From [Clostridium] polysaccharolyticum (GTDB lineage: Bacteria; Bacillota; Clostridia; Lachnospirales; Lachnospiraceae), in NCBI RefSeq assembly GCF_900111595.1, contig NZ_FOHN01000023.1:1-46045 (forward strand): 46,045 bases of DNA, read 5' to 3'. Shown in pieces: positions 42,856 to 46,045 of the stretch. The position numbers and the translations under genes are program-made. Within the stretch, counting starts at the first letter, position 1, and each line of letters opens with the position of its first letter. A model generated the notes under the pieces. It did no database searches, was not told the origin of the DNA, and was given only the letters and a program-made list of their open reading frames with translations.

Positions 42856-43767
42856 TTATACTTTCAAATGCTTCCTTACTGTAATATAACTGCCCACAAA
42901 TCCAATTCCAACTCCAATAACAGAAGAAACCGGAACTAAGGTATGAAATACTTTATCCGCTGATAAGAATGTCAGCAGATTCGAAAGCACATCAAACCTA
43001 TTCATTACATATGAAATAATTTTCTGATACAAAACATATAAGATTCCAAGCGGAACGATAGTTCCTACAATACCGATTATAATTCCTTCTACAATAAATG
43101 GAGCTTTTACAAAAAAATCTGACGCCCCTACTAACCGCATAATCCGAATTTCTTCACGACGGATTGAGATCCCCATAGTAACCGCAGTACTGATTAAGAA
43201 AATGGATACGGCTACCAGAATAATAATGATTGCTGCAGAGGCATATGCTACTAAAGCGTTAAAACTGGATAAACTTTTTACTGTGCTTTCTGCATTATTT
43301 ACTTGGCGCACCCCTTCTAAATCCTTTACGTACTTTACAAATCCCTGCTGTCTGTTAATGTCACTTAAAAATACTTCATATGACGCAGAATCGGCAAGAG
43401 GGTTATCTTCTGAAAAGGTATCGGTAAGTTCTTCCTGCCCATCAAACATTTCTTTTTTGCATTTCTCCCATGCTTCCTCTGCAGAAATATAATTGCACTC
43501 AATTACTTCTGGCCTTTTTTTAATCTGTACTCCAATCTGCTCTATTGCCTCATCCGTTATGCCCTCGTCGAAAAACACCGTTACTCCCACTGATGTTTCC
43601 GCATTATTAATAATATATTGAAAATTCATCAGTATTGCATAAAAAATACCGAATAGAAATAAACAGGCGGTTATGGTTCCAACGGACGCTAATGAAAACA
43701 TGCGATTGCGCCTAAGGTTTTTAACTCCCTGCACAATGCAGTATCCAAACAAATTAATTTTTTTCAT
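42856..43767 (-). CDS. ftsX: Cell division protein FtsX
   Basis: A 303-residue permease-like subunit with four membrane segments (about 22-44, 170-195, 215-240 and 265-290) and a large outside loop (about 45-165) that would contact the coiled-coil hydrolase. The ATG at 43767 is used because AAAAGGGTGG stands upstream; it overlaps the ftsE stop by 14 bases, giving coupling. The longer frame lacks a ribosome site. It signals ATP hydrolysis by FtsE to peptidoglycan hydrolysis outside. Confidence 0.92.
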   Translation of the reverse strand: MKKINLFGYCIVQGVKNLRRNRMFSLASVGTITACLFLFGIFYAILMNFQYIINNAETSVGVTVFFDEGITDEAIEQIGVQIKKRPEVIECNYISAEEAWEKCKKEMFDGQEELTDTFSEDNPLADSASYEVFLSDINRQQGFVKYVKDLEGVRQVNNAESTVKSLSSFNALVAYASAAIIIILVAVSIFLISTAVTMGISIRREEIRIMRLVGASDFFVKAPFIVEGIIIGIVGTIVPLGILYVLYQKIISYVMNRFDVLSNLLTFLSADKVFHTLVPVSSVIGVGIGFVGSYITVRKHLKV

Positions 43768-44482
43768 AGCTGTATCCACCCTTTTTCTCGTCACTTACAA
43801 GAACACCTTTATGCAGTGCAATTACTCTTTTCTTCATCATATTCACGATTTCCTGATTGTGAGTAACCACTACTACAGTAGTGCCATTCCTGTTAATCTG
43901 CTCAAGGAGTTCCATAATCTCCCATGAGTTCTTAGGATCCAAGTTTCCTGTAGGTTCATCTGCAAGAAGCAGTGTTGGGCGATTTACAAGTGCCCTGGCC
44001 AATGCAACCCTCTGCTGTTCCCCACCAGATAATTCCCTTATGTTTGCATGTATTTTCTCAGATAACCCTACTAGTGCTAACACCTCAGGTACCCTTTTGT
44101 TAATTTCATGCTTGGCTGCTCCAATAATCCGCTGGGCAAATGCTACATTTTCAAAAACTGTTCTATCTTTTAACAGACGGAAATCCTGAAATACAACTCC
44201 AATGCCCCTTCTAAGTATTGGTACTTGTTTCCTCCTAAGTCGTACTAAATCTCTGCCATTTACAAATACTTTTCCCTTAGTAGGCTCAATTTCTTTCATA
44301 ACCAGCTTGATAAAGGTTGACTTGCCAGAACCGCTAGTTCCCACTACAAACACAAATTCCCCCTTATCAATCCTTATGCTTACGTCATTTAATGCTAATA
44401 CATCACTTCGATATATCTTGGAAACGCCTTCTAAGACTATCGGAGGTATTTCTTTTGTCTCTAAATCCATCTTAATTAGCAT
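43754..44482 (-). CDS. ftsE: Cell division ATP-binding protein FtsE
   Basis: A 242-residue ABC ATPase. Walker A GTSGSGKSTF, signature LSGGEQQRVALARAL, Walker B LLLADEPTGNLD and the switch His in VVTHNQ are in order. The C-terminal tail is short and charged. It pairs with FtsX; the genes overlap. The upstream regulator stops 12 bp before its ATG, where GAGGAAGGA provides the ribosome site. Confidence 0.95.
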   Translation of the reverse strand: MLIKMDLETKEIPPIVLEGVSKIYRSDVLALNDVSIRIDKGEFVFVVGTSGSGKSTFIKLVMKEIEPTKGKVFVNGRDLVRLRRKQVPILRRGIGVVFQDFRLLKDRTVFENVAFAQRIIGAAKHEINKRVPEVLALVGLSEKIHANIRELSGGEQQRVALARALVNRPTLLLADEPTGNLDPKNSWEIMELLEQINRNGTTVVVVTHNQEIVNMMKKRVIALHKGVLVSDEKKGGYSYEKN

Positions 44483-44494
44483 TCCTTCCTCTCT

Positions 44495-45580
44495 TTAATC
44501 TAAACTTTCCATATACTTCATATACTTCACTACCATAAGTGCAATCTTAAAGGTAATTGCATCCTCAAATACCCGCAAGTCCAGATTCGTGCTCTTCTGC
44601 AGCTTATCTAAACGGTAAACCAAAGTATTTCTGTGAATGTACAATTGTCTGGATGTCTCTGAAACATTCAGGCTGTTTTCGAAAAATTTATTAATAGTTG
44701 TTAATGTTTCGTCATCAAAACTGTCTGGTGATTTTCCATCAAAGATTTCACGGATGAACATTTTGCAAAGCGGCATCGGAAGCTGGTAGATTAAACGTCC
44801 AATTCCTAAATTATTATATGCCACTACGTTTCTGGAACTATAAAAAATCTTGCCTACATCCAGTGCCATCTTTGCTTCCTTATAAGAACGGGAAACATCT
44901 TTGATTTCATTGACAATGGTGCCATAAGCAACATGTACTTTTGTCATCGCTTCTGTATTCAGCATATCCACAATAACTTTCGCAGTCTTGCTTAAATCAT
45001 CATATGATTCTGACTGCTTCAGCTCTTTTACAAGAATAATGTTTTTCTCATCCACCGCTGTAATGAAGTCTTTTGTTTTACTAGCAAACAAACCTCTCAC
45101 TGTTTCCAAAGCATTCATATCTTTTTCATTCTTTGTTTCGATTAAGAATACAACTCTTCTGACCTCAGTATCTATATGAAGTTTTTTTGCTCTGTTATAA
45201 ATGTCTACAAGCAATAAATTGTCTAATAGTAAATTTTTTATAAAGTTGTCTTTATCATATCTTTCTTTATATGCAACTAAAAGATTCTGAATCTGGAATG
45301 AAGCAATCTTGCCAATCATATACACATCTTCACTGTCACCTTTTGCTAAAATTACATATTCTAACTGATGTTCATCAAACACCTTAAAAAATTGAAAACC
45401 CTGTAATACCTGGCTATCTGCAGGTGATTCCACAAATGCTAATACAGCCTGTTCGTAATCGTCTGCATTGGTTATCGTTGCCGCTAAAGCTTTTCCTTCC
45501 GTATCCATTACACAAATGTCCGTTCTTGTAATAGCTTTAAGTCCCTCTATTGTATTTTGAAGAATCTGATTTGAAATCAT
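44495..45580 (-). CDS. CdaR/PucR-type transcription regulator
   Basis: A 361-residue regulator. Residues 1-130 form the sugar-diacid-like sensor domain of CdaR (NTIEGLKAITRTDICVMD near the start), a GGDEF-like middle domain spans about 150-280, and the C-terminus holds the PucR helix-turn-helix (about 310-355, NVSETSRQLYIHRNTLVYRLDKL). Members normally sense small carboxylates or other metabolites and activate neighbouring genes. It heads the operon with ftsEX, M23 hydrolase and S41 protease, 12 bp before ftsE, so it may control wall remodelling. ATG at 45580 has AAAAGGAG 8 bases upstream; an in-frame GTG at 45589 is less likely. Confidence 0.85.
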   Translation of the reverse strand: MISNQILQNTIEGLKAITRTDICVMDTEGKALAATITNADDYEQAVLAFVESPADSQVLQGFQFFKVFDEHQLEYVILAKGDSEDVYMIGKIASFQIQNLLVAYKERYDKDNFIKNLLLDNLLLVDIYNRAKKLHIDTEVRRVVFLIETKNEKDMNALETVRGLFASKTKDFITAVDEKNIILVKELKQSESYDDLSKTAKVIVDMLNTEAMTKVHVAYGTIVNEIKDVSRSYKEAKMALDVGKIFYSSRNVVAYNNLGIGRLIYQLPMPLCKMFIREIFDGKSPDSFDDETLTTINKFFENSLNVSETSRQLYIHRNTLVYRLDKLQKSTNLDLRVFEDAITFKIALMVVKYMKYMESLD

Positions 45581-45623
45581 TCCATACACTCCTTTTAGCT
45601 ATTTTCTGTTCTTACTCCATGTC

Positions 45624-45652
45624 ATTTTATCACCATTTTGTGAAAAAGTAAA
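45624..45652 (-). promoter_or_regulatory. Candidate promoter of the envelope operon
   Basis: TTTACT (45647-45652), 17-base spacer, TAAAAT (45624-45629), about 40 bases before the regulator's ATG. It lies close to a GCATTGAAAGG/CCTTTCAATGC hairpin (45672-45706) with a T-rich loop. Confidence 0.5.
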
Positions 45653-45671
45653 TAAACCTGTTCTTTGTCTG

Positions 45672-45706
45672 GCATTGAAAGGCAAATTTTTTTTACCTTT
45701 CAATGC
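45672..45706. terminator. 11-bp hairpin upstream of the envelope operon
   Basis: Arms 45672-45682 and 45696-45706 are perfect. On the plus strand TGTTTTAT follows; on the minus strand no T run. No plus-strand gene ends here, so its purpose is unclear; it may insulate the operon from the neighbouring insertion sequence. Confidence 0.4.
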
Positions 45707-45812
45707 TGTTTTATAATAATAGCTTCACATTTTTCCATACTTGCAAAAGAACATCTCTTTTTAATATAGAAACATATAAAAACAGTTCAGAACCCCAAAA
45801 ACCTCCAAATCA

Positions 45813-46045
45813 AAACCACCGGCTTAGCCGGTGGTTTGCTCACGCCCTATAAGGGCTCATTACCAGCGTTTGAGTCTAAAGACTCATCGAAGGTTCGCCA
45901 ATCGCTAGACATTTCCCTACATAAGCCCCCTGGGCTCATATTATTTGTTTGGTTTTACTGGCTCACCCGTGAACGGGTCTATATACTCTTTTAATGTCAT
46001 TTGATCATATTCTAAATCCTCTCTTAATTGATTTTGAATATATTC
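45813..46045 (-). mobile_element. End of an IS200/IS605-family insertion sequence
   Basis: A perfect 11-bp hairpin (45813-45837, AAACCACCGGC-TTA-complement) and further small hairpins near 45845-45900 lie downstream of a transposase C-terminus, as in the end structures that TnpA binds in this family. The rest of the element is outside the window, so its boundary and whether it is active cannot be judged. Confidence 0.7.
45941..46045 (-). CDS. IS200-type transposase TnpA, C-terminal 34 residues
   Basis: A frame open at the right edge ends with TAA at 45941-45943. The peptide includes EYIQNQLREDLEYDQM and KEYIDPFTGEPVK, which match the C-terminus of Y1-type IS200/IS605 transposases. The catalytic Tyr and HUH motif lie outside the window. 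Its terminal hairpin follows 100 bases downstream. Confidence 0.75.
   Translation of the reverse strand, partial: EYIQNQLREDLEYDQMTLKEYIDPFTGEPVKPNK

Overview
The window looks like a chromosomal segment of a low-GC, Gram-positive anaerobe of the Clostridia, most likely Lachnospiraceae. Strong AGGAGG-type ribosome sites, a YesN/YesL/LplA-type regulatory and sugar-binding set, a CdaR-FtsE-FtsX-M23-S41 envelope operon, a thioredoxin reductase without an NADPH motif, and a secreted carbohydrate esterase with a CBM2 module all point that way. Genus cannot be fixed from the sequence alone. Most genes lie on the minus strand.

Layout. 1-609: 5' part of a secreted YD-repeat (Rhs-like) protein running off the left edge. 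937-9228: a five-gene minus-strand operon, alpha-xylosidase (GH31), beta-glucosidase (GH3), xylulokinase, a DUF4867 protein and a fucose/arabinose-isomerase-fold protein, closed by a strong terminator. It reads as a xyloside or xyloglucan-oligosaccharide pathway in which a FucI-fold enzyme may stand in for xylose isomerase. 9534-16727: an SseB-like protein, an orphan AraC-type response regulator, a sugar-binding lipoprotein coupled to a YesL protein but without permeases, an HSL-type esterase and a secreted CE3 esterase with CBM2. 17009-19502: HtrA protease, an odd repeat-rich structured intergenic region, and UppP. 19917-23784: an orphan AgrC-like GHKL kinase with a possible 53-codon ORF behind it, and a two-gene membrane glycosylation set. 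23965-26767: a peroxide-defence block (flavodoxin, glutathione peroxidase, thioredoxin reductase-like protein, thioredoxin, OhrR) with two OhrR-type operators on two near-consensus promoters. 26796-28324: a zinc-dependent phospholipase C-like protein and two unknown small membrane proteins.

28526-31586 is the least ordinary part: a truncated adenylate-forming enzyme and a stand-alone condensation-type acyltransferase, each with its own promoter, and each promoter carrying a GAAC-N4-GTTC palindrome exactly 18 bp upstream of the -35 box. 31680-40118: guaA, a class D beta-lactamase lipoprotein, a YfbR-like nucleotidase, uvrA and uvrB, with a LexA-like box before uvrB. 40189-45580: the envelope operon (CdaR-type regulator, FtsE, FtsX, coiled-coil M23 hydrolase, S41 protease). 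45813-46045: the end of an IS200/IS605-type insertion sequence.

Start codons were re-chosen by ribosome-site position where the longest frame was clearly too long. All functional calls come from motif reading without database searches.
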